In this document: positions 40,201-50,354 of the stretch, one piece after another
Layout of the letters: every line of letters starts with the position of its first letter
Numbering within the stretch: the stretch's first letter is position 1
NCBI RefSeq assembly: GCF_964355755.1
Contig: NC_092680.1
Span: forward strand, 21,615,001-21,679,000
DNA: 64,000 bases
From: Antedon mediterranea
Lineage: Eukaryota; Echinodermata; Crinoidea; Comatulida; Antedonidae
Direction: 5' to 3'
The notes under the pieces: generated by a model
What the model saw: only the letters and a program-made list of their open reading frames with translations
Told to the model about the DNA's origin: nothing
Database searches by the model: none
Translations under genes and position numbers: made by a program

Positions 40201-43200
40201 ATGTAGCTTCTAAGGTGTATTAAAATTAAATTAAATATTTGTAGATGTTGCGAGGTGGTGATGGAAACCAAAGTCATATTCCTGACTTCTTTCGACTTGA
40301 ACAACTTCAAGAAGAGTTCAACTTTGTAACGGATGATGAACTAGCCCTTTCTAAGAGATTTAAAATGATAGAATATCGGCAGAAGGAGATCCCTGAATTT
40401 AGGAATATTAAATTTGTTCCATGCCAGGAGAAAGAGATTCAAGATGATATATTTAAGGTAATTTGTTGTTTTTACTACTTGATTGTTTAGTCAAGTCATG
40501 AAGAAATTATTTCTCCATGGTCAAGTGTACCTTCTATTAATAAAGGGGGCTTACCATAGCAAAACACTTCCACTGCTGACTTTTAAAAGAAGACTTTCAA
40601 TTTTGTTTTCATCTCAGAGATTTGGTAATCTTCACTAATATTCTTGTTAATATTGAGCATAATGTTGGAGAATTAATAGCTTAGTTAATGTATTTTTGTT
40701 GAATAAATTGTTTTTTAAATATTGATTTCCTTTTATTCCAGGCTTATGAATTAAGGAAACAGAAAGAGCAAAAAGGCTTAGTGTCTGCTGATATGGATCC
40801 ACACAGAGCAGCAGTAGCCAAGTTCCTTGGAAAGGTTTCTGTATATTTGTCAACTTATATAAAGTTTACTTGACCTTTTATGTTTTGTAAATTTTAAACT
40901 TCTGTCTGTTTTGGGCGAGTTTCTGGTTTTCTGAGAGTCTGGTATTATTGGAGAGTTGAACTTTTATGTCAAGGAGGATGTGAGCTATTGCATTGGTGGG
41001 AAACTTCTTAGTTGAACATTTTTAGTAGGTTAAAAACTTTATAACACACCCTCTTTTGAGTCAATGTTTTTGGTTGAGTTTGATAGTGTGGTATATAATT
41101 GCTTTATCTATTTTTTTAAATCCTACTATTAAGACCAGTATCAGCCAATATACATACACTCTGGAAAAATGATATATTAAATAAAATGTCCTCCCAAAAT
41201 GTGATCCTAACTACTACAATTGTTTTCTTCAATTTAATCTAGGTCCGTCAGCAAGTGATGGCAAGATTCCTTGCAGCTCAGCATCAATTTTCACTTGAAG
41301 ATGTTGTGAATGAGGAGGCAGTGCCAAACATTGGGTAGGTATACTTTGGTATGTGTTTACTCATGAGGTGTATCCAACTTAACAGTGGAGTGGAGTTGTG
41401 GCTTGGTGGTTATGATGCTTGGCTACCAATCCAAGGCTCCTGGGTTCAAGTCCTGTCATATGTCGGGTTTTTTCTAATGACAAATCACAACTCCACTCCC
41501 AAAGACTTGAAATAAATTAAGTTATGTAGAGCATCTTGTGTATATGTTTGCTTATGGTTATCCTGGCATCTTGTGTATATGTTTGCTTATGGTTATCCTT
41601 TGCAATTTGCCTAAATAAATAGAATAGAAAGTTACTATTTTACATTATTTTTTTTCATAGATTGTTAGGTGGTAATATTTTGAAACTTGCTGAACCACGG
41701 CGCCCTCTCAGACCTCAAAGGAAAGAACGCAAGACAGTGACAGCTCAGAATCTGGCAGGCCTTGATGTTAATATTCTCATCAACATTGAAAGAGCTTTTG
41801 ACATCCCTGTCAGGTCTTCTGCAATAAGGTAATAACAATGATTTGTGGTTGCAATATTGTACGAATATGAATGTGTGTATTTGGTAAGACAGACAGTAAA
41901 CATACATTTTTTAAATGATGGTGATTTTATTTTCTTCTTTTTTTCTTTAATATCTTTATTTACATTCAGGTTTTCTTTTTTTTCTGTTTCAGCTCTGAAT
42001 CGGGATCAAGCCAGACAACACAGGTTTGTTTTTTTTTTTGTTATTTGTGATTTTGTTTTAGCAATTACAATTTTTAATTCCACATACTGTTGTTGTTTAC
42101 CTGCCTTTGTTCTTGTTGATATTAGAATATTGTAAGACCTTTTGTGGAGGTTTTGTTCCAGCAAAATAAGAAGCAAACAAGCACAACAGAAGGACCAAAT
42201 CCAAACTGGAATGAAGAGATTGCAATGCCATTCAAGTAAGAATGTTTTTTATAAAACAATCAATTTCAACTTATTTCTTTACAAACTGTAACTAAATTAC
42301 ACCCTGAAACATTATTAATGTTAATCTCTTCACATAAAGTTGGATAGTGTAGACAGAGCTTTAATCTTTGATTTTGACAGAGCACCAAATAATGACTACT
42401 CATCTACCAACTTTAGTATTAATGTTACTCTTTGTTTTTGACAGAGCACCAAATAATGACTACTCATCTACCAACTTTAGTATTAATGGTACTCTTTGTT
42501 TTTGACAGAGCACCAAATAATGACTACTCATCTACCAACTTTAGTATTAATGGTACTCTTTGTTTTTGACAGAGCACCAAATAATGACTTCTCATCTACC
42601 AACTTACAAAGTATTAATGTTACTCTTTGTTTTTGACTGAGCACCAAATAATAACTTCTCATCTACCAACTTACAAAGTATTAATGTTACTCTTTGTTTT
42701 TGACAGAGCACCAAATAATGACTACTCATCTACCAACTTACAAAGTATCAACGACTTAATCTACCTGAATCTGTTTGATGAGGTGTTGATTGACATGTTA
42801 CAGGATAACAGAGAGTCAGCGAGCACGGTGCATCGACGAGTTGAGAGGCGTTGGCTCGGTAGTATTCAGATTCCATTTTCAACCATTTACTTCCAGGGCA
42901 AGGTAACGTATAATTTACTATTATTGCTATGTTTCGACTCACGGTTGCTCAAACAGTTTTAACTGGTTACCATTGAGCCCTGCATTTTACGTTACAAAAT
43001 GTAGTTGATGTTGCATTCCAAACTTTTCTTTGACACAGCGATATCTTACATAGATTACATAGATTACATAGATTTATATGCTTATTACAGAAGCCTTACT
43101 ATCTGACAATGTGAATAAACAGGAGTTCTTTGTAACAACTATTTGAATATATTTTTAGATAACCAGTATGGATAGTAATTATTAAGTCGTTTTTGCCTAC

Positions 43201-46200
43201 AGCACTAAACTTATAATACTGATAATGATAATAATAGTTCATCCTTTTATAGTGCATATAAGTACATTGAAAGTAAAACAAGAATGGCAATATTAATTAC
43301 ATAAACGAAAAAGATTGTTTGAAAAGAAAATTCTTCAGCTAAGCTTTCGACTTGGAATTATAGCAACATTGTGGTTTTTACAAAAAAAGCTCTCAGAGTA
43401 TTTGTGAAAATTATATATATGATTAACTTAATGTTCCTGAAGCAACTTTCAGAAATTATCAATGTTGTGTTTACTGTTAATGATTGTATTGTCAATCAAT
43501 TTGTGAATCTATGGTTGTGATTGTCAATCACCGGGTGGCCCTGTGGTAAAAACTTATAACTGTTTACATGTAGTTGTCTGTTTAATCTTTCACAGAACAA
43601 CCAGTCAGCAATGGTATGAATTTGGAAGGGTTTAATAAAATGATTTATTCTATTTGTGTATGAAATATGCTGTTTAGTAGCTGCATCTTAATTTTGCTTT
43701 GCTTTAGTAAAATTATAAACTAATACATTATGGATTCCTAACATGTTTTAACAGTCCTTTTCTATTAGAAATCTTGACTTCTTTTAGTTAAAAAGTAACA
43801 AATTATATTTAAGAAATGTCTTGTTTTGTTGCAGTGTACTAACATTGTCAAATACTGTATGTCTTTATAATGTATGACTATATAAAGTACTTGTATTGTG
43901 TAATTATCGTTATGTTTTTTCTTTGTAGTACTTCAAATCAAATGTGGTAGGTTCTTTAAAACAACATGAATGTTGAATACAACATAGTGTTTTTCAGCCC
44001 ATTTACAATTTAAGTTTTAATATACCTCACACAATCAAATAATTTCATAAATCCAAAAATATCATACATTTAATTGTTAAGAAATACTGTACACTCATTT
44101 ACCATACCAGTCTGTTGATTCTGAATGATGCCTTTGCTACATGCATGTATCCCCCAATCCAATACATCACAGTGTACCACCACTACCATTCATCTTTATC
44201 CAGTATTACAAACCACCATTCATTGGGTGATTTCAATGCTACCATAGCCTCCTCAAGCAAAGTAAGTGGATATTGGGACAATGTTCTTGGAAACAATAAT
44301 TTTGATAGAATGGAAACAAATGCTGTATGTACTGTATGCTATTGGATCCCTCAAGCTTCAGTATACATTTCACAATTCCTTGACAGTACAGTTAGACATC
44401 TTTATCCAGTTTTTACAAACAATTGCCATTGTCATACAGTCTGTCCTAAGTACACTTGTCCTTTTCATTTTAGCCTCTGTAGTTGTGTTCCCACGCTCTT
44501 CATTAACCAGTTATACCATGCCTTAGTTTAAATTATTTTAATTCATGGTTTCATACCAGTTTGTTTACATTGATATTCTGTAGCATAGCATGATTATATA
44601 GATTGTGCATGTGTTTGTTTTATTACATCCTATACATATTATATTATGTATAGTTATTGTTTAAACCTCTATTTAACAACAGGTAGATACGGTTACATTC
44701 ATAATGTAAAAGCCTCCTTATTAATTCATATTTCAAACATTTTTATGTTGATTTATTAAAGCATGTACCAATACAGTAGTTGAAAACATGCATCATTTCA
44801 TTTGCATGTTTTGTCTATTTTCAATGAAATATGATTTTGTAACTTATATGGAGACCCAACATTGTTATCCTGAGTATTTCAATCAGATATATTAGATGTG
44901 ATAGATATATGACTAAATGACTAAATTTCTTGAATTGGACTTCTTTACACAATAGAAAGTTTTTGAAATAATATAGAACAGAAACAGAAAGATCTAATTA
45001 AAATAAACATAAAAGATAATTTAATTGTCACATGTTGTATAACAGTATCACATTAAAAATTAACATGGCTGAATAACATCTGTTTTTAGGTTGAGGGCGC
45101 TTTTCGTGTTCAAGCTCCGACCTCGCTTCTTGGTTACGAGCGTGGTCAACATACATTGGGTAGAACTTACCTGTCAATGTTCATAACAATAGAACCACCG
45201 CTGGCTCCAGTGGAACCTACAAGGGAAAAGGTTAGTAGTAGTTTGGGTTCCAGACGGAGTAAAAAGATAATTATTTTGGCACATATGGCGTTTCATACAA
45301 TAAATACAGACTTGCGACAAGTCTAGGTTAGTATGTATGCAAATATATGTAAAGCAGCCTTGTCTATCAAACTTTATGTGACAAAAACATGTGATATGCC
45401 CATATTATATGGGCATGATGATGTCATATCACTACCATATTTGGGTATATCACTACCATATTTGGGCACATCACACTTTTTTTGTCAAACTAGTTTGATA
45501 GTGTAGACAGAGCTTAAGAAAAAATGACTTGAGAATTTTAGTACACTTTACCTAGTAAATACTGGATTTTGAAGGCACATCTAATGTTCTTGCAAGTGAA
45601 ATGTGCTGCTTACTATAACTACTGTATGTTAAATTACAAATAATGTGCTTATTTCAGATGACATTTACATCCTATATTACTTTTGATGATCAGCCACTTA
45701 TATTTTAATTAAGTATTGTATAGTATATTTTAAATGTGTGTGTTTTATCATGTACAGTATATACATATTTCTACTACTTGTGTGTGGTAACAGTAATTGA
45801 TATTAAGTAAACTTAATTGTTTTCATTTAGTTTGATTCTAAAGAGGATGAGAAACTCCTTGCGTATGCCGACAATTTTGTTGTTGAATTCAAAAAGAAAT
45901 TCCCGAAACGAGAAGTGATTACAACCGTGATGGACATCAACGGGAAGTCTGTGTTTGTGACTCGTTATTTTAGACCGTTGGCGCCACCAACCAAGGTACT
46001 AGAGGGCGACAACAAATTCACACCTATGGTATGTCATTTTATGATTTCAAAGGTTACACATTTTGAAAACAATTATGAAGAAAATATATATACAGTCAAC
46101 TCTCTCAATACCGGACACCTTTGGGCTGGCCAAATATGTCTGGTTTTTCAAAAAGTCTAGTATTCAGAATGTGTTTTTAGTGGTAAAAATTAATTTGGGA

Positions 46201-49171
46201 CCTTTTGGTCCTCATAAAAAGTCTAGTAATGGGAGAGTTTCCGGTTTTCAGAGAGTCAAGTATTAAGAGAATTGACTAAACTGAACAATACTAAAACTGG
46301 CCATAATTGATGTTTTTATTATCATTGTTACCATTACACTGTTACCATGTACATAGATGTTTCATACAGTCTATGAATTGCTTAGATTTCATTTTTTATT
46401 TTTATTTTATTCAATCAAAACCAACCGCGATAATTACCGCCCCTAACAAGTTTGAAACATAAAACAATACAACATCAAAAACAGTTCTGTCTACAAAGCT
46501 CTGTCTACACTATCAAACAAATTTGTTGTGTTTCTAGGAACGTGTTGCCAGGTTTGTGTCTTTGATCTCATTTGTGTCTGACAGTGTTGTGTATCCAGGT
46601 TTGTGTGATATTTGGAGCACTTGTGATGTAAGTACAAACAAAGCATTATTGTATAAAACTTTAGTTTTTTTTTATGCAATTAAATAAACCAACAGAATCA
46701 ACTTTAATTCAAACAGCAAAAACAATAAAATTAGAAATAATAACATCAGAATTGAAGTGGTCAAGTGGTTATGGCAGATACAAACTGAGAAAGGTTCTGT
46801 GTATTAGTGGCCGTATTCAGCAGTCGCACTTAAGCGAGATATTTCCCTTAAATATTAAGTATTTCACTTAACTCAATAAATATTTAAGTATCAAATGCTT
46901 CACAATCGTTATTTTAACTCGAAAGTTCAGTGGAATCATACATGATTCAATAAAATTGTATTCACTTACAGTAGATAGGAGATTTTCTTAATTTTAAAGG
47001 TAAGTGTTTCCTAAAGTGTGAATGGTAAATATGGCCACTGGATCCTGCAAGTAACATAACACAAATAGCATTAGCTTGAATTTATTTAACAGTTTTATGT
47101 TTTTGTATCATTTAGCAATTTCTACAAATGTTACAAGGTGATGAAGAAGAACACGCCGTCCTTCTTTGTAACTACTTCCTTCAGATGGGCAAGAGGTCAT
47201 GGGTCATTAAAGGGTCAGCCATTCCAGAAGGCTCAACTGTGTATGTGCTCAGTGCTGATGATGATGGGTATAAGATCTGGAACCCATCAACCGGAGAATG
47301 GTATGATAAGAGTGACACTTTCTGTCCTTTGAAGTCTGTCACAGCTTTGATGAACAATGACAATGTAAGTTTCTAATAGGTCTTCAGACATAACTCCTTT
47401 TTTTATTTTTATTTGTTTTTAACTGTTCTGTATATATCTTTTAAATTAGGCCTATTTTGTATTTATATATGTTATAAATTTTATTGACTTTTAAACGTAT
47501 AACTGGACCATTTTGGAAAGCAGTACTGCGTTACTGAAAATGCAATCCAGTCAAAAGAAAGAATAAATAAAATAAATAAATAAAATAAAACAATTTCATA
47601 CACATGTAATGGTTGCGTTTGGTGTAAATTTTTAGATAAACCAGCTGTTTCAAAAACCCAACTCAGGACCAGAATAAATACCTTTAGCTTTACTGTTAAT
47701 GCAGATACTGCCATCTGTAGTAATCAAATCTATTGCCATAGTATTCAAATCAACTTTAAAATTACAGATTCATATAATACATAAGTGAGAAACACTGAAC
47801 ATAACTAGAAATAAAACATTAGTTATAGTCTCTTTCTCTGGTCTCTCGATACAAGACCACATGTACAAACAAATAGCAGTGGTACTAACATCATTTGAGT
47901 AATTGATCATGTCTATTAATTGTTTGAGTTGTTTTCAACATTGCAACATTTTTTACGATGCGGGTAAAGCTTGGAGAGTCTTTCTTAGTTCCGTTTGACA
48001 TACATACATGTATTTGGTTGTCTTCCTTCAGATTTGGGCCAACATTCAACCATCAGATGCAGCAAACATGATGGATTTTGACACCACCAAGACGACATGC
48101 TGGAAGCCATTCTTTAATCGTGCTTATCCAAACCCTGGACTCTCAAGTGTACAGGTTAGCTATTCTTAAATGTTTTTGTACTATTTTGTATGTTAATTTG
48201 TATAAATTATTATCTATTGTGTATGCTGATTTGTAATTCATTACGGTATAGAAAATTTCAAAACAATAGCATTTACTTTTAAATATTTGTAATACTAAAG
48301 TAATTAATTAATTAATAATACAAGGTCAAAGGTTGCATTTACAAATGAAACAAAGATAGTTAAATGTTGCACTTATTATTCTGAGTTTGGTCATAATTGT
48401 TATATTGGTTCTTTTCAGCCAAATGAGTTGACTTACATAGACACCAGCCCACAGACTGTACTTAGGCTTCAAGACAGGTAAGTTCTTTCCATTAGCCTGT
48501 ATTCCAATGCGTGTATGTTCATTATTTAAAAGGATTGTATAATATATTTTTTTTGTTCTTTGTTTTCTAGAATTGAAAAGGAACTACGTGATTCCATAAT
48601 GAATTGGCGCCCTCGTCATATTACTCGCTGGAATCGCTACTGTACTCAAGTTTTTAGAAAAATACTCACTTCCTTGGAGTTTAATAAATCCCGAGTAACT
48701 GAAAACAAAACTGAAGCTGCTGATATACTTAGTTCTTATAATGTAAGTGATAATGTCACGATGTTAAAAGTGTTGATGTCATAATTGTAAGAAAACTGAT
48801 GATGTCATAATGTTTGTACAATTTGAACAACAAAATAATTGCAAATTTTACTTTTTTAACTGAATACAACCAATTCAAATAGTAAATAAAGTCAGCAATG
48901 GCACCAACATTTGACTGTGAAGTTGGCCTTAGCTTCTTAGCATGTAAACATCACCATCACTACTTGCTTGTCTTTCTTACAGCTTTGTGGATTTCCTCTT
49001 CATATGTCTTACACTGACATGAAAACTGTGATTGAAAAAGTCAAAAGCACTGGAATACATGAGAATGAATCAGCTAACATTGAATTTGCTCTTGCTGTCT
49101 ATATCCATCCCTACCCTAATAATATACTCTCGTTGTGGATTTATATGGCGTCATTGAGTAGGAAGAGGTAG
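28295..49171 (+). CDS. CC2D2A: CC2D2A orthologue, ciliary transition-zone protein
   Basis: CC2D2A is part of the MKS/B9 module at the ciliary transition zone. Exons: 28295-28302, 28919-29039, 29308-29361, 29668-29742, 30274-30475, 30758-30885, 31333-31455, 32381-32491, 32967-33261, 33579-33718, 33830-33958, 34321-34530, 34906-35027, 35437-35577, 35986-36142, 36747-36933, 37356-37515, 38036-38120, 38505-38655, 39402-39549, 39681-39819, 40245-40457, 40742-40834, 41243-41334, 41661-41828, 41993-42023, 42126-42235, 42707-42902, 45090-45230, 45831-46028, 46538-46627, 47116-47364, 48032-48154, 48419-48477, 48571-48742, 48983-49171. Total 5010 nt, 1669 aa (human about 1620), with phase kept throughout. 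The N-terminus is charged and poorly conserved. A helical part (about 530-700), an N-terminal C2-like part (about 735-870), a C2 domain (about 1100-1310) and the C-terminal inactive transglutaminase-like domain follow. Strings: [57 protein letters not shown]. The 8-nt first exon is the least certain part. Confidence 0.95.
28360..28560. repeat. Tandem repeat in CC2D2A intron 1 (ATTAATACTAAACTAGGCCTAG)
   Basis: Four imperfect units of about 50-60 bp, each with 'atattaatactaaactaggcctaggcctagcctattatttgattg', lie just after exon 1. The GGCCTAG motif recurs elsewhere in the window. Confidence 0.75.
31855..32240 (+). mobile_element. tRNA-derived SINE in CC2D2A intron 7
   Basis: The head resembles a tRNA of Ser/Leu type, with A box 'tggccgagcggttaag' and B box 'gtgttcgaggctc'. 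A body of about 300 bp follows, with an internal 27-bp tandem duplication ('ggtggtagaacaagtcttctcggataa', about 31949-32002). A 'gagtgagtgagtg' run precedes it. The minus-strand frame at 31812-32135 is an artefact of this element. Confidence 0.75.
33385..33509. mobile_element. MITE family A, copy 5 (left end truncated)
   Basis: Core plus right end 'tttgatagtgtagacatagctta'. The left inverted repeat is missing. It lies in CC2D2A intron 9. Confidence 0.75.
37569..37698. mobile_element. MITE family A, copy 6
   Basis: Short full-length copy: ends AAGCTCTGTCTACACTATCA and 'tgatagtatagacaaggctt', with a single internal 'atgcccaaatatggtagtgat' unit. It lies in CC2D2A intron 17. Confidence 0.88.
37836..37988. 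repeat. 50-bp tandem repeat, three copies
   Basis: Three copies of 'gacccccaccccctctctctgtggaaacacccttttaagtggacatccaa' in CC2D2A intron 17, with the first slightly diverged. The plus-strand open frame over it is a repeat artefact. Confidence 0.9.
38938..39370. repeat. 44-bp minisatellite in CC2D2A intron 19
   Basis: About ten copies of a unit 'ctctatactgggtgacctctgtagtacacctttttgccatatat' lie just upstream of exon 20. The copies are nearly identical. Each has 'gggtgacct', but it does not match the exon 19 or exon 20 junction, so this array is not derived from a splice site. Confidence 0.92.
39878..40212. mobile_element. MITE family A, copy 7 plus solo right end
   Basis: The left end is eroded ('agctcggtcaaactaatttg'). 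The core has two 'aaatatggtagtgatatg' units and a right end 'gatagtgtagacagggctta' near 40006. A separate right-end fragment (cacatcacattcttttgtcacataaagtttgataatgtag) lies at about 40165-40206. It lies in CC2D2A intron 21. Confidence 0.7.
40918..40965. mobile_element. Fragment of inverted-repeat family C
   Basis: 'gttttctgagagtctggtattattggagagttgaac' matches the right end of the family C element at 46092-46277. Only this end is present. Confidence 0.5.
41388..41600 (+). mobile_element. tRNA-derived SINE in CC2D2A intron 24
   Basis: The tRNA-like head 'gagttgtggcttggtggttatgatgcttggctaccaatccaaggctcctgggttcaagtcc' has A- and B-box sequences and a foldable anticodon arm with loop CTACCAA. 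A non-tRNA body and a duplicated tail ('cttgtgtatatgtttgcttatggttatcct') follow. The body also contains 'cacaactccactcc', the inverse of the element's start. Confidence 0.7.
42328..42362. mobile_element. MITE family A, solo right end (copy 8)
   Basis: 'cacataaagttggatagtgtagacagagcttta' matches the family right terminus. No partner end is nearby. It directly precedes the splice-acceptor array. Confidence 0.75.
42366..42706. repeat. 64-67-bp array repeating the CC2D2A exon 28 acceptor
   Basis: Five extra copies precede the real exon 28. Each has 'tttgtttttgacag' followed by the exon start AGCACCAAATAATGACTAC. Exon-like starts fall at 42381, 42445, 42509, 42573 and 42640; the real one is 42707. 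The fifth copy has ACTG in place of ACAG, losing its AG. From an upstream acceptor the exon frame would end at TGA within the next 'tttttgacag', so only the last acceptor is coding-compatible. Confidence 0.92.
43596..43613 (+). other. Possible 18-nt microexon in CC2D2A intron 28 (a)
   Basis: 'tttaatctttcacag' precedes AACAACCAGTCAGCAATG, which is followed by GTATGA. It would add NNQSAM in frame (phase 0 both sides) between YFQGK and VEGAFRV. The human sequence has no such insertion. Confidence 0.35.
43929..43946 (+). other. Possible 18-nt microexon in CC2D2A intron 28 (b)
   Basis: 'ttttttctttgtag' precedes TACTTCAAATCAAATGTG, which is followed by GTAGGT. It would add YFKSNV in frame. It has the same length and phase as the first candidate 330 bp upstream. 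Confidence 0.35.
45352..45518. mobile_element. MITE family A, copy 9
   Basis: Near full length in CC2D2A intron 29: left 'agccttgtctatcaaactttatgtgac', right 'tagtttgatagtgtagacagagctta', two 'atatcactaccatatttggg' units. Confidence 0.85.
46092..46277. mobile_element. Inverted-repeat element, family C copy 2
   Basis: Ends 'acagtcaactctctcaatacc' and 'gtattaagagaattgact' are inverted repeats, and inner parts ('cggacacc', 'ccggttttcagagagtc') are partly inverted too. It lies in CC2D2A intron 30. No protein. Confidence 0.7.
46494..46519. mobile_element. MITE family A, solo left end (copy 10) next to exon 31
   Basis: 'aaagctctgtctacactatcaaac' is the family left terminus. It is followed within about 20 bp by the splice acceptor of CC2D2A exon 31 (46538). 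The rest of the element is absent. Confidence 0.8.
47520..47590. repeat. AATAAATA-rich tail, probable retroposon remnant
   Basis: A short AAATAAATAAATAAAATAAAAC run ends a stretch in CC2D2A intron 32. Similar tails (gaattgaatt near 35230, aatcaatcaatc near 34245, aataaagatactttgact near 62862) occur elsewhere and suggest 5'-truncated non-LTR elements. No coding part remains. Confidence 0.35.
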
Positions 49172-50354
49172 GAATAGAGGTGACACCATTTAGCAGGAAG
49201 ACATAGTACATGCCATCATTAAGCAGGGAGTAAGTAGTACTCTGTGATAGCATCAGCAACAAGATGTACTGTATATGTGAACACATGGCACATGCTACCC
49301 AAAGAGAAACTGCAATAGATTACTGTAGGCCTACTGTGACATCAGCAACATATGTATTTGGCATTAGCAACATGGTAGTTGTGAATACATGACATGGCAT
49401 ACGCATAGAGAGACTGTAGGTCGTAGGTCTATGACGTCAGCAACAAGATACAGTGATACATATTTCACCAGCAAAAGAGGTCCTCACCTCATTACTAGGC
49501 ATAAATATAGGAAATCCAGGCATTGCTAAGGATGATGTACTTATTTACCTTGAATGTGACTACCTTGATGATATTTTATTTATATATTTTATAACCAAAG
49601 AGTTCATTCCATAAAATGTGATTGGCTATTAATTACATCAGCCTCTATTTATGCCAGTAAATAAACATAATCAATATTAAATATTCTGTTCAAACTATTG
49701 TTCTTTAATGAACCTTGTTTAAATAGACAATATCCGAATTCATTTAAATCGTTTTCTTTTCTATTCTGGTTTTATAAATAAACTTTGTGCAATAGCCTAC
49801 AATTGTTGTCCAATGTTTTATTGAATTTCTTGAATTAGTAATGATGTTGATTAAAGAGTGTGAATTAATTGGTAACATACAACCAGCCTAGATCCAACTA
49901 CTATTCTATAATAAGAATAATGTGTATAACCATGGCATGGAGGTATAAAATAAAACCTCCATGGTATAACCGAACACTACTTCCGAATTACACAGTTGTT
50001 TAAAACACATATTTTTCTTTATCTTTCTCAATTTTTTTTTTACCTTTTCAAATGTTAATATTCTGTATTATTTTTTCTATGGAATGTCCCAGTACTTTTT
50101 GAATGTTTTTTTGTAAATACAATTTTCAGTGTAGTTATCCGTCAATTGAAATCATACGTTAACTGATAAATACCGTCTCTGAAGTGTTATCACGTATTAA
50201 AAATACGTACCGGCGATGATGTAATAAAAGTACCGATTTGACCTATTGTTGACCTTTGAAATGAAATAAGCATTTTTTGCTGGCGGCGCGAGATGGCGTG
50301 AGGTTTATAATTAGTGAACTTATGGCGAGAGAAATTAGAAATAAAGACAGCAAG
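49172..50354. other. Intergenic region between CC2D2A and the NUDT3-like gene
   Basis: Contains the probable CC2D2A 3' UTR with candidate AATAAA signals at 49660-49665 and 49777-49782. A loose repeat of 'gacatcagcaaca...' occurs at 49240-49460, and an imperfect palindrome with arms CATGGAGGTAT/ACCTCCATG at 49931-49973. No other gene is seen. Confidence 0.6.

Noticed and set aside
44115-44531. 138-aa plus-strand frame in CC2D2A intron 28
   Set aside because: Composition is low-complexity (His/Tyr/Ser rich), with no conserved motif. The CC2D2A protein is continuous across this intron without it.
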